From contig OZ038323.1 in NCBI GenBank assembly GCA_964035795.1, positions 310,001 to 374,000 on the forward strand: DNA of 64,000 nucleotides, in the 5' to 3' direction. Source of the stretch: Pterobdella sp. o SKG-2022 (taxonomy: Eukaryota; Annelida; Clitellata; Hirudinida; Piscicolidae). The number at the start of each line of letters is the position of its first letter. The stretch's first letter is position 1. The notes beneath the pieces were generated by a model, which searched no databases, was not told where the DNA came from, and saw only the letters and a list, made by a program, of their open reading frames with translations. Made by a program: the position numbers and the translations under genes. Shown piece by piece: positions 50,364 to 63,240 of the stretch.

Positions 50364-50515
50364 AGTTGCTAGGTAACGGATATTTAGTTTATTGCCTGAT
50401 GATGAAACATTAGTTTCGAAAAGCTTTGCACTTCAATAGAGTTTAAAATTCTGTGTTTATCTTTATATAATTTTATCGTAGGCTAACTCGTTAACAATCT
50501 TATTGAGTTTTAAAA
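50364..50515 (+). repeat. PLE pseudo-LTR, right
   Basis: Direct repeat of 48050-48200, ending at GTTTTAAAATATAA. It is preceded by the 3' UTR (50183-50363) shared with copies A and C. Confidence 0.85.
50385..50440 (+). ncRNA. Hammerhead ribozyme motif, right pseudo-LTR
   Basis: TAGTTTATTGC, CTGATGA (50396-50402), T, GAAAC-ATTA-GTTTC stem II (50404-50417), GAAA (50418-50421), AGCTT, T (cleavage position, 50427), GCACTTCAATAGA. Stem I GC and T pair with GCA at the core; stem III is the self-complementary AAGCTT, as in PLE hammerheads thought to work as dimers. All conserved core bases (CUGAUGA, GAAA, UH) are present. The unpaired T before stem II is a departure from the minimal consensus. Hammerheads in PLE terminal repeats are established; activity of this one is inference. 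Confidence 0.7.
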
Positions 50516-51196
50516 TATAATTTTTTTGTTTAATTCATGTATAAATATTATGCATTAAGCAAGTTTAATTCAAATATCGACTCGAGATAACTAAACAGGC
50601 CGCTTTCGGTTGGCGCCAAAAAAATTATGGACTTCGAATGCCAGAGACATTGTAACAGTTTTCCTCAAAGTTTTGCCGAAACCGAATTGTTTGAAAGCAT
50701 TACTAAAGCAGTAAAGAAGGTTCTATAGATGGCTGCGAGGATGCACATAGAGCAGCATCATCGGTACAGTTGAATGGTTAATGATGATAGCAAATCATTC
50801 AGCTTCATGCACTAATATGCTTGTGATGCATTGTGTTAATTTTTTCAATAACAATTATATGAGCACAAACAATTTTATATAATTTATTTTAATTTGTTAG
50901 TTTATTCATACTTGTTTTCTTTCTATGTACATTTACCCAATAAACCCTTTCAAGTGATTGACCCATGCCGACCCAATTGAACATTCGTGGAAGTGTTGAG
51001 ACTTCTAACTAGTTTTTAGAATTATAATTTTCATAAACAGTTTTTGCATCCAACATATTTGATGTTTTGGAAAGTTTTCTCGTCTAGTGCTTAGTGCAAA
51101 GCTGGCAACTGAGCATTGTCTGGGGCAGAATTATAATTTCTGCTATTCCATGCTTTACTTTATTAACAACTCCAAAGTAAAATCATCTTCATCATG
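50516..51196. other. No gene seen
   Basis: AT-rich DNA after the PLE cluster. Short phrases such as GGCCGCTTTCGGTTGGCGCC near 50600 are GC-richer but have no recognisable coding. Confidence 0.5.
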
Positions 51197-51325
51197 TCGA
51201 ACGCAGTCGAACTTCTATGACTTTGTTCTTCCAATACTCCCTATCGCTCATAGCTGTTTCTAAATCTTCTTTATCTAGATTAGTATCATCAGTTAGTTGG
51301 TTGAAAAAATTTTGAGCTGGTCCTC
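51197..51325 (-). pseudogene. LINE C-terminal remnant
   Basis: The minus strand reads PAQNFFNQLTDDTNLDKEDL, ETAMSDREYWKNKVIEVRL without a stop. It is the same C-terminal tail as at 9205-9325 and is well conserved, though no other part of the element is nearby. Confidence 0.65.
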
Positions 51326-53690
51326 TTCTAGTATTTTTACAGATATTACTTCAAAGTAAAATAACTCTTTAAAAAGCGCCCATTTTCTTTGATGACGTCA
51401 TCTTTGTGATGCAATTATGGAGACGTCATCTGTCATAAGATTCTGTGATAAAATCCTGCTGACGTCAATCTGATATATCTTTTTGGAGTTATATATACAA
51501 TTGGTCCAGTCATCAAGTCAACTATCAAAGTCCTCACGTGTTTTTTTTTGCAAAATGGCGGATTAGTTGAAAAAGTTGCAACGTAAAGACTTCAATCTTA
51601 TATTTTTTGAACCACTATCAACATTTTATACAAAAAACTATAAAAACCCAAAAAACCAGTAATATTAGAATTTTGAATAAGATGGGCAAAATGGCGAAAG
51701 GTTTTTCGTAACGAAGTATGAAAGTTGAAAAGATGAACATGGTTCATATGTTACAGTTTCCAGAGATTTAAAACTTTTTTCATTGAAAAATATTAAAGAA
51801 AAATACACACGATGTCTCGAAAAAATTTAAAAAACTTCAAATTATTTTCGATCTTTCAAACAAAATCATTCGGTGCCAGACCTTTGCACCTTAAAATTAT
51901 TCGCTCTGTTAGACTACATAGTTGCCACATCATTGAGTTCGAGAATAAAAAACAAACTGCGATGAGGGGCGAAAATGGTGGAAGATGTATTTACAATTAT
52001 GTGGGAAGCAGTTTCAAAAAGTTGACAATTTTTGAACTTTACAAACAACATTATTGCTAAAAAAAATAAACAAAAAATTAATGAATGCTCACTGTGAACG
52101 AAATGAAGTATTATGCACGGAGCAAGTGCTCTTAAGTATAATCATCCCTAAACAGACGTTGGCTTTAAATCGTTAAAAACATCAAATATTCATAAATTTA
52201 TGAGCATTGCATTGTAGAAAACTCTAATCCCACTTTGAACTACATCAACGAAAGCAAAAAATGAAGAAAAGTAGAAAAATTAAGAGTTTGTGAGAAGAAT
52301 AGCAGGAGCGAAAAAAGATAATGGAAAAAAAAAGACGAAAAAGGAAGTGGTTTGGTTCAAACAAAGAAGATCAAAAGGAGGAGAAGTAGGAGTTTTGCAG
52401 AGGTGTTGGGCTTGTCCGATTGGCCACACATCGTTGAGTTTTCCTGAGCGACATTTTCAATGGTGTTTTAATTAAGGAAGAAATCATTATAAAAGTTTCT
52501 ATAGGCTCAAATTATTTTAACTATGCCATACAAGTGCTAACCCTTGCGTCGTAGGAGTAGCACTGAGAGGGCCCCTTTCTTTCTTGGTTCACCTGCAGCA
52601 GCCCACAACCGTCTCCACGTGCTTCAGTCAAGGAAAAATACCTTCAACCCAATCAGGCCAACAAGCACTTGTCAATATTCCAATAGAATTTTAAAAAGCT
52701 AAAAATGATTGCTGCTCATTTAAGACGATAACTTGATAAATTAAACTATTTAGAAATGTGAATATTGATTGATAGAAAATTATCATTGAAAACTTGAGAA
52801 AATAATGAGAAGGTACGATGCTAGTCCCCATGCGACCTCATGACTGTGATATGGAGAAGAAAGGATATTGTTGGTTTCAAGTGGCTTGTTATTCAGCACC
52901 TGGTCTCTATCACATACACAAGAAACCTCCATCACCAGCAGCATCAGGTTTGTTCCTGGCACGTGACTCAGAGAATATGAGCTGTGCAATTATTCATGTC
53001 AAATTATATCTATCACCATAGCCTCCCATCTTCATCATTTTCATCATCACCACCCACCACGAAGACTGGCCACCACATGAACGAAATGAGTTGTGAAGGG
53101 GTAAGAAGTGGTGATTAGCGAGATAGAAGGTGTGCAGGTGGGTGCACGGTGTTTCACTCACAGGCATGTCATCTTCTAATGCCAGCATATCGTTGCAGAA
53201 GTTGTCCTTTATTTATGGGTGATGATTGGTTGATGGGTGGATGGAAGGTTGGTGGAAGGTGAGTGAGTGAGAGGTGGGTGGATGATTTTCTGATATGCGG
53301 ATTGGTATGTAGCACGCAGATACCAAATGAAGATTTGGAAGTTGAGCTGGTAAAAAAAATTCATCGACTAACATTCTCTTCACATTGTACGCTAAGCTTC
53401 GTCTCGTTGTTGGGCTGGTCGTATTCGAAATAGGCTGCGTGATAGTTTCTTTATCAAATTGTGAGAACCAGCATTCATCCCCATGCTAAATTTAACTCAA
53501 CGTTTGAGAGTTATTTAATCTTCATTAAAGAGAGCACCAAGACAATTAAGCGATTTTTGGTGGTCTCATCACTCATCAAGAGTTTAAAAAATCTTATATC
53601 AGAGAAAAAGCTAAGCTTTCTGCATATAGTTCCAGGTGCAAAAGCTGCCAAAGTACTAGCAGTGCTGAAGTATGATAACCTGAATTAAAT
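51326..53690. other. No recognisable gene
   Basis: 2.4 kb with mixed composition. Plus-strand frames 51812-52060, 52290-52475 and 53461-53688 (60-82 codons) lack motifs. 53230-53290 is a G-rich run of GGTGGATGG words. Host exons without clear similarity cannot be excluded. Confidence 0.4.
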
Positions 53691-53824
53691 AGTAAGGCCA
53701 ACAAACACAGAGTATTTGTTAAAAAGAAGACATGAAGCTTTTTGTAAGACAAGTTTTCATTATAAGATGTGAAAAAAACATCGTGTCTTTATTTTAATAC
53801 TTTGTGTTTGTTGACTTTACTACT
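53691..53824. repeat. 134-bp foldback with AAGCTT-type arms
   Basis: AGTAAGGCCAACAAACACAG and AGTATT on the left pair with the right arm, whose reverse complement is AGTAAAGTCAACAAACACAA and AGTATT. Further in, the left arm contains ACATGAAGCTTTTTGTAAGA against ACACGATGTTTTTTTCACAT. It resembles the foldbacks at 5287-5359 and 25917-26093 in design. Confidence 0.7.
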
Positions 53825-54664
53825 TAGTAAAATTGTCTTGAGAGTTTTTAGCTCTGTGGCAAATTCTACAAAAGTCAAAAAATGAAAAGTTCCTCCAGGA
53901 TGAATTCAGAAGTTTGCTTTTCTTAGCTTCTACCTCAAAAGACAGCGAGAGGTGTTTATAACAAGAACACTCTCCAAGTTTGAGAACATTCCGTTTTTTT
54001 GTGGACGATGTTTGTTCTGTATAGGTCGTTAAAAGGATTGGTAAGCATATATAAAAAACTGAAGAAGTGAAAAAAATAAACTCTTATCAGTTACAAACAT
54101 ACCATCAGCATATAAATCTATCATACAAATAAGCTTTCATAAAAACTTTATGAAATTATAATCAGGCAAACAGGACGATCATAAATGAAAACATTGTAGC
54201 GTCAACCTTAATTGGCATTTTTACTCAGGTTTCAGCGAGGCAATTTGTGGCAAAAAGTCTACCATTATACCTCTGAAGAATTGTTTTGTCTTCACAAAAG
54301 ATACTGAATATCTGCGAGTGCTTTCACTGTACATTTTTGCTGGAGACATTAGTGAAAATCTCTGACAATCAAAACTGGGATTTGAGAAGTGCACATTTAG
54401 TTGTATATCGGAACCTCTGAAAAATTTTAAGCTCTTGTTGTAGATTCGGTTGTATGTGGTATTTAAAGCAAAAAGTAGTGCTCATGATATTCACACAATA
54501 AAGTCTTGTTCTCACCCATAGCCATCATTACGGTTTTCTTGAATCAATCATCGATATCATATCGATTGAGCTGGACTATTTAAACACTTTATGAATAAAG
54601 ATTTAGTAAAAATACGATATTCAAAGAATTATGGTATGTTGTATGCTGAATGTGCTCAGTTAGA
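53825..54664. other. No gene seen, left flank of satellite
   Basis: AT-rich, ends where the 26-bp satellite begins. Contains ATCGATATCATATCGAT, a 17-bp near-palindrome, at about 54551-54567. Confidence 0.5.
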
Positions 54665-54849
54665 AGGCCCCAATAAGAACAGGGAGGTGAAGTCACCAAT
54701 AAGAACATGGATGTGAGGGCAACAATGAAAACATAGGTGTGAGGGAACCAATGAAAACATGGATGTGAGAGCAGCAAAGAGAAAATGGATGTGAAGGCAC
54801 GAATGAGAACATAGATGTGAAGGCACCAATGAGAACATGGATGTGAAGG

Positions 54850-57330
54850 CATCAATGAAAACATGGATGTGAGGGCACCAATGAGAACATTGAAGTGAGG
54901 GAACCAAACAAAACATGGATGTGAGGGCACAAATTTAAACATGTATGTGAGGGAACTAATGAAAACATAGATGTGAGGACACTAATGATAACATGGATGT
55001 GAGGGCACCAATGAAAACATGGATGTGAAGGAACCAATGAGAACATTGAGGTAAGGCAACCAAATAAAACATGGATGTGGGGGAACCATTGAAAACATGA
55101 ATGTGAAGGCACCAATGAAAACATGGTTGTGAGAGGACCGATGTAACATGGAAGTGAGAGAACCAATGAGAACACGGATGTGAGAGAACCAATGTAACAT
55201 GGATGTGAAGGCACTAATGGAAAAATGGATTTGAGGGAACGAATGAGAACATGGATGTGAGAGCACCAATGAAAACATGGATGTGAGGGCACCAATGAAA
55301 ACATGGATTTGAGGGAACCAATGAGAACATTGAGGTAAGGCAACCAAATAAAACGAGGATGTGGGGGAACCAGTGAAAACATGGATGTGAAGGCACCAAT
55401 GAAAACATGGTTGTGAGAGGACCAATGTAACATGGAGGTGAGGGAACCAATGAGAACATGGATGTGAGAGAACCAATGTAACATGGAAGTGAAGGCACTA
55501 ATGGAAAAATGGATTTGAGGGAACGAATGAAAACATGGATGTGAGGGCACCAATGAAAATATGGATGTGAGGGAACCAATGAAAACGTGGATGTGAAAGC
55601 ACCAATGTAACATGGATGAGAAGGAACCAATGAAAACATGGATGTGAGGGAACCAAACAAAACATGGATGTGAGGGCACAAATGTAAACATGTATGTGAG
55701 GGAACTAATGAAAACATAGACGTGAGGGCACTAATGGTAACATTGATGTGAGGGAACCAATGAAAACATGGAGGTGAAAGCACCAATGTAACATGAAGTT
55801 GAGGGTACTAATGAAAACATGTATGCGAGTGAACCAATGATAAAATGGAGGTGAAGGCACCAATAAGAACATGGATGTGAGGGCAACAATGAAAACATAG
55901 GTGTGAGGGAACCAATGAAAACATGGATGTGAGAGCAGCAAAGAGAAAATGGATGTGAAGGCACGAATGAGAACATAGATGTGAAGGCACCAATGAGAAC
56001 ATGGATGTGAAGGCATCAATGAAAACATGGATGTGAGGGCACCAATGAGAACATTGAAGTGAGGGAACCAAACAAAACATGGATGTGAGGGCACAAATTT
56101 AAACATGTATGTGAGAGAACTAATGAAAACATAGATGTGAGGACACTAATGATAACATGGATGTGAGAGCACCAATGAAAATATGGATGTGAGGGCACCA
56201 ATGAAAACATGGATGTGAAGGAACCAATGAGAACATTGAGGTAAGGCAACCAAATAAAACATGGATGTGGGGGAACCATTGAAAACATGAATGTGAAGGC
56301 ACCAATGAAAACATGGTTGTGAAAGGACCGATGTAACATGGAAGTGAGGGAACCAATGAGAACACGGATGTGAGAGAACCAATGTAACATGGAGGTGAAG
56401 GCACTAATGGAAAAATGGATTTGAGGGAACGAATGAAAACATGGATGTGAGGGCACCAATGAAAATATGGATGTGAGGGAACCAATGAAAACGTGGATGT
56501 GAAAGCACCAATGTAACATGGATGAGAAGGAACCAATGAAAACATGGATGTGAGGGAACCAAACAAAACATGGATGTGAGGGCACAAATGTAAACATGTA
56601 TGTGAGGGAACTAATGAAAACATAGACGTGAGGGCACTAATGGTAACATTGATGTGAGGGAACCAATGAAAACATGGAGGTGAAAGCACCAATGTAACAT
56701 GAAGTTGAGGGTACTAATGAAAACATGTATGCGAGTGAACCAATGATAAAATGGAGGTGAAGGCACCAATAAGAACATGGATGTGAGGGCAACAATGAAA
56801 ACATAGGTGTGAGGGAACCAATGAAAACATGGATGTGAGAGCAGCAAAGAGAAAATGGATGTGAAGGCACGAATGAGAACATAGATGTGAAGGCACCAAT
56901 GAGAACATGGATGTGAAGGCATCAATGAAAACATGGATGTGAGGGCACCAATGAGAACATTGAAGTGAGGGAACCAAACAAAACATGGATGTGAGGGCAC
57001 AAATTTAAACATGTATGTGAGAGAACTAATGAAAACATAGATGTGAGGACACTAATGATAACATGGATGTGAGAGCACCAATGAAAATATGGATGTGAGG
57101 GCACCAATGAAAACATGGATGTGAAGGAACCAATGAGAACATTGAGGTAAGGCAACCAAATAAAACATGGATGTGGGGGAACCATTGAAAACATGAATGT
57201 GAAGGCACCAATGAAAACATGGTTGTGAAAGGACCGATGTAACATGGAAGTGAGGGAACCAATGAGAACACGGATGTGAGAGAACCAATGTAACATGGAG
57301 GTGAAGGCACTAATGGAAAAATGGATTTGA
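54850..57330. repeat. Higher-order repeat, 906-bp period
   Basis: Characteristic variant units recur at 906-bp spacing: for example the segments at 55214-55786 and 56120-56692 are the same, and landmark units at 55476, 56382 and 57288 are exactly 906 apart. The first copy is offset by 1,164 bp at its left side, showing an extra block of about 258 bp. Confidence 0.85.
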
Positions 57331-59339
57331 GGGAACGAATGAAAACATGGATGTGAGGGCACCAATGAAAACATGGATGTGAGGGCACCAATGAAAACAT
57401 GGATGTGAAGGAACCAATGAGAACATTGAGGTAAGGCAACCAATGAAAACATGGATGTGAGGGCACCAATGAAAATATGGATGTGAGGGAACCAATGAAA
57501 ACGTGGATGTGAAAGCACCAATGTAACATGGATGTGAGGGAACCAATGAAAACATGGATGTGAGTCCACTAATAAAAACAATAAATGTGAGGGAACCAAT
57601 AAGAACACGGATCTGAAAGCACCAATCTAACATGGAGGTGAGGGCATTAATGAAATCATGGATGTGAGGGAACCAATGAAAACATGGTTGTCAGGGCATA
57701 ATTGAAAACATGAATGTGAGGGCACCAATGAGAACATTGAGGTGAAGGAACCAAACAAAACATGGATGTGAGGGCACAAATGGAAACATGGATGTGAGGG
57801 AACGAATGAAAACATGGATGTGAGGGCACCAATGAAAACATGGATTTGAGGGAACGAATGAAAAAATGGATGTGAAGGCACCAATGAAAACATGGATGTG
57901 AGGGCACCAATGAAAATATGGATGTGAGGGAACCAATGAAAACGTGGATGTGAAAGCACCAATGTAACATGGATGAGAAGGAACCAATGAAAACATGGAT
58001 GTGAGGGCACAATGTAAACATGTATGTGAGGGAACTAATGAAAACATAGACGTGAGGGCACTAATGGTAACATGGATGTGAGGGAACCAATGAAAACATG
58101 GAGGTGAAAGCACCAATGTAACATGAAGTTGAGGGTACTAATGAAAACATGTATGTGAGTGAACCAATGTTAAACTGGAGGTGAAGGCACCAATGAGAAC
58201 ATGGACGTGAAGGCCCAAATGAAAACATGGATGTGAGGGAACAAATGAAAACATGGATGTGAGGACACCAATGAACACATTGATTTGAACGACATATGAG
58301 AACCATTCGAAAAATGGATGTGAAGACACCAATGAGATCATGGATGTGAGAGAACAAATGAAAACATGGATGTGAGGGAACCAATGAAAACATGGATGTG
58401 AGGGAACAAATGAAAACATGGATGTGAAAGCACAAATCTAACATGGAGGTGAGGGCATTAATGAAAACATGGATGTGAGGGTACCAATGTAACATGGATG
58501 TGAGGGAACCAATGAAAACATGGATGTGAGTCCACTAATGAAAACAATAAATGTGAGGGAACCAAAAAGAACACGGATCTGAAAGCACCAATCTAACATG
58601 GAGGTGAAGGCATTAATGAAATCATGGATGTGAGGGAACCAATGAAAACATGGTTGTCAGGGCATTATTGAAAAAATGAATGTGAGAGCACCAATGAGAA
58701 AATTGAGGTGAAGGAACCAAACAAAACATGGATGTGAGGGCACAAATGGAAACATGGATGTGAGGGAACGAATGAAAACATGGATGTGAGGGCACCAATG
58801 AAAACATGGATGTGAGAGCACAAATAGAAACATGGATGTGAGGGCACTAATGGAAACATGGATGTGAGGGAACAAATGAAAACATGGACGTGAGGGCACT
58901 AATGTAAAAATGGATATGAGAGCACCAATGAAAACATGGATGTAAAAGCACCAATGAGAACATGGATGTGAGAGCACCAATGAAACATGGATGTGAGGGA
59001 ACCAATGAAAAAATGGATGTGAAGGCACCAATGAGAACATGGATGTGAGGGTTTCAATGAAAACATGGATATGAGGGTTTCAATGAACACATTGATTTGA
59101 GGGACATATGAGAACTTGGATGTGAGGGAACAAATGAAAACATGGATGTGAGGGCACCAATGTAACATGGATGTGAGGGAACCAATGAAAACATGGATGT
59201 GAGGGCACCAATGGGAACATTGAGGTGAAAGAACCAAACAAAACATGGATGTGAAGGCACAAATGGAAACATAGATGTGAGGGAACCAATGAAAAAATGG
59301 ATGTGAGGGCACCAATGAAAACATGGATATGAGGCAACA

Positions 59340-62300
59340 AATGAAAACATGGATGTGAGGGCACTAATGAAAACATGGATGTGAGGGCACCAATGAGAAC
59401 ATTGAGGTGAAGGAACCAAACAAAACATGGATGTGAGGGCACAAATGGAAACATGGATGTGAGGGAACCAATGAAAAAAATGGATGTGAAGGCACCAATG
59501 AGAACATGGATGTGAAGGTTTCAATGAAAACATGGATATGAGGGCACCAATGAACACATTGATATGAGGCACATATGAGAACTTGGATGTGAGGGAACAA
59601 ATGAAAACATGGATGTGAGGGCACCAATGAGAACATTGAGGTGAGGCAACCAAACACAACATGGATGTGGGGAAACCATTCAAATCATGGATGTGAAGGC
59701 ACCAATGAAAACATGGATGTGAGAGCACCAATGTAACATGGATGTGAAGGAACCAATGAAAACATGGATGTGAGGGCACCAATGAGAACATTGAGGTGAA
59801 GGAACCAAACAAAACATGGATGTGAGGGCACAAATGGAAACATGGATGTGAGGGAACCAATGAAAACATGGATGTGAAGGCACCAATGAGAACATGGATG
59901 TGAGGGTTTCAATGAAAACATGGATATGAGGGTTTCAATGAACACATTGATTTGAGGGACATATGAGAACTTGGATGTGAGGGAACAAATGAAAACATGG
60001 ATGTGAGAGCACCAATGTAACATGGATGTGAGGGAACCAATGAAAACATGGATGTGAGGGCAACAATGAGAACATTGATGTGAGGCAACCAAACACAACA
60101 TGGATGTGGGGAAACCATTCAAAACATGGATGTGAAGGCACCAATGTAACATGGATGTGAAGGAACCAATGAAAACATGGATGTGAGGGCACCAATGAGA
60201 ACATTGAGGTGAAGGAACCAAACAAAACATGGATGTGAGGGCACAAATGGAGACATGTATGTGAGGGAACCAATGAAAAAATGGATGTGAAGGCACCAAT
60301 GAGAACATGGATGTGAGGGTTTCAATGAAAACATGGATATGAGGGCACCAACGAACACATTGATTTGAGGGAAATATGATAATTGGATGTGAGGGAACAA
60401 ATGAAAACATGGATGTGGGAGCACCAATGAAAACATGGATGTGAGGGCACCAATGAGCATCTTGAGGTGAGGCAACCAAACAAAACATGGATGTGAGGGC
60501 ACCTACGAAACATGGATGTGAGGGCACCAATGAGAACATTGAGGTGAAGGAACCAAACAAAACATGGATGTGAGGGCACAAATGGAAACATGGATGTGAG
60601 GGAACCAATGAAAACATGGATGTGAGGGAACCAATGAAAACATGGATGTGAGGGCAACAATGAGAACATTGAGGTGAAGGAACCAAACAAAACATGGATG
60701 TGAGGGCACAAATGGAGACATGTATGTGAGGGAACCAATGAAAAAATGGATGTGATGGCACCAATGAGAACATGGATGTGAGGGTTTCAATGAAAACATG
60801 GATATGAGGGCACCAATGAACACATTGATATGAGGCACATATGAGAACTTGGATGTGAGGGAACAAATGAAAACATGGATGTGAGGGCACCAATGAGAAC
60901 ATTGAGGTGAGGCAACCAAACACAACATGGATGTGGGGAAACCATTCAAATCATGGATGTGAAGGCACCAATGAAAACATGGATGTGAGAGCACCAATGT
61001 AACATGGATGTGAAGGAACCAATGAAAACATGGATGTGAGGGCACCAATGAGAACATTGAGGTGAAGGAACCAAACAAAACATGGATGTGAGGGCACAAA
61101 TGGAAACATGGATGTGAGGGAACCAATGAAAACATGGATGTGAAGGCACCAATGAGAACATGGATGTGAGGGTTTCAATGAAAACATGGATATGAGGGTT
61201 TCAATGAACACATTGATTTGAGGGACATATGAGAACTTGGATGTGAGGGAACAAATGAAAACATGGATGTGAGAGCACCAATGTAACATGGATGTGAGGG
61301 AACCAATGAAAACATGGATGTGAGGGCAACAATGAGAACATTGATGTGAGGCAACCAAACACAACATGGATGTGGGGAAACCATTCAAAACATGGATGTG
61401 AAGGCACCAATGTAACATGGATGTGAAGGAACCAATGAAAACATGGATGTGAGGGCACCAATGAGAACATTGAGGTGAAGGAACCAAACAAAACATGGAT
61501 GTGAGGGCACAAATGGAGACATGTATGTGAGGGAACCAATGAAAAAATGGATGTGAAGGCACCAATGAGAACATGGATGTGAGGGTTTCAATGAAAACAT
61601 GGATATGAGGGCACCAACGAACACATTGATTTGAGGGACATATGATAATTGGATGTGAGGGAACAAATGAAAACATGGATGTGGGAGCACCAATGAAAAC
61701 ATGGATGTGAGGGCACCAATGAGCATCTTGAGGTGAGGCAACCAAACAAAACATGGATGTGAGGGCACCTACGAAACATGGATGTGAGGGCACCAATGAG
61801 AACATTGAGGTGAAGGAACCAAACAAAACATGGATGTGAGGGCACAAATGGAAACATGGATGTGAGGGAACCAATGAAAACATGGATGTGAGGGAACCAA
61901 TGAAAACATGGATGTGAGGGCAACAATGAGAACATTGAGGTGAAGGAACCAAACAAAACATGGATGTGAGGGCACAAATGGAGACATGTATGTGAGGGAA
62001 CCAATGAAAAAATGGATGTGATGGCACCAATGAGAACATGGATGTGAGGGTTTCAATGAAAACATGGATATGAGGGCACCAATGAACACATTGATATGAG
62101 GCACATATGAGAACTTGGATGTGAGGGAACAAATGAAAACATGGATGTGAGGGCACCAATGAGAACATTGAGGTGAGGCAACCAAACACAACATGGATGT
62201 GGGGAAACCATTCAAATCATGGATGTGAAGGCACCAATGAAAACATGGATGTGAGAGCACCAATGTAACATGGATGTGAAGGAACCAATGAAAACATGGA

Positions 62301-63240
62301 TGTGAGGGCACCAATGAGAACATTGAGGTGAAGGAACCAAACAAAACATGGATGTGAGGGCACAAATGGAAACATGGATGTGAGGGAACCAATGAAAACA
62401 TGGATGTGAAGGCACCAATGAGAACATGGATGTGAGGGTTTCAATGAAAACATGGATATGAGGGTTTCAATGAACACATTGATTTGAGGGACATATGAGA
62501 ACTTGGATGTGAGGGAACAAATGAAAACATGGATGTGAGAGCACCAATGTAACATGGATGTGAGGGAACCAATGAAAACATGGATGTGAGGGCAACAATG
62601 AGAACATTGAGGTGAAGGAACCAAACAAAACATGGATGTGAGGGCACAAATGGAGACATGTATGTGAGGGAACCAATGAAAAAATGGATGTGAAGGCACC
62701 AATGAGAACATGGATGTGAGGGTTTCAATGAAAACATGGATATGAGGGCACCAACGAACACATTGATTTGAGGGACATATGATAATTGGATGTGAGGGAA
62801 CAAATGAAAACATGGATGTGGGAGCACCAATGAAAACATGGATGTGAGGGCACCAATGAGCATCTTGAGGTGAGGCAACCAAACAAAACATGGATGTGAG
62901 GGCACCTACGAAACATGGATGTGAGGGCACCAATGAGAACATTGAGGTGAAGGAACCAAACAAAACATGGATGTGAGGGCACAAATGGAAACATGGATGT
63001 GAGGGAACCATTGTAAACATGTATGTGAGGGCACCAATGAACACATTGATATGAGGCACATATGAGAACTTGGATGTGAGGGAACAAATGAAAACATGGA
63101 TGTGAGGGCATCAATGAGAACATTGAGGTGAGGCAACCAAACACAACATGGATGTGGGGAAACCATTCAAATCATGGATGTGAAGGCACCAATGAAAACA
63201 TGGATGTGAGAGCACCAATGTAACATGGATGTGAAGGAAC
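59340..63240. repeat. Higher-order repeat, 1,266-bp period
   Basis: Segments 59680-59895, 60946-61161 and 62212-62427 are the same at exact 1,266-bp spacing, and 59685-60923 recurs almost unchanged at 60951-62189. A third unit is shortened by internal deletions (1,137 bp between equivalent points at 61768 and 62905). Variants include the TTTCAATGA and GGGACATATGAGAA units, which are rare or absent in the 906-bp block. Confidence 0.9.

Larger units (their letters stand above)
48050..50515 (+). mobile_element. Penelope-like element copy B with terminal repeats
   Basis: Two direct repeats of about 150 bp (48050-48200 and 50364-50515) flank a single reading frame (48182-50317). The left repeat is also the natural 3' end of copy A once the LINE is removed, so A and B form a tandem with a shared terminal repeat, a common arrangement for PLEs. 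Total length 2.47 kb. It is the most complete PLE in the window, but has three in-frame stops, an internal deletion before the nuclease and a mutated RT motif C. Confidence 0.85.

Noticed and set aside
54589..54664. A CRISPR-like array of spaced repeats leading into 54665 onward
   Set aside because: The repeats are directly tandem with no unique spacers, and the context is eukaryotic.
50516..54664. Further exons of a host gene
   Set aside because: Several 60-80-codon frames exist but none has a recognised motif or convincing paired splice sites, so none is annotated.
59685..62189. Very long minus-strand open frames (412 codons twice, 280, 279, 228) in the satellite
   Set aside because: They are translations of the 26-bp repeat, which has no minus-strand stop in any frame. 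The peptide period of 26 residues and the overlap of frames show there is no real coding selection.
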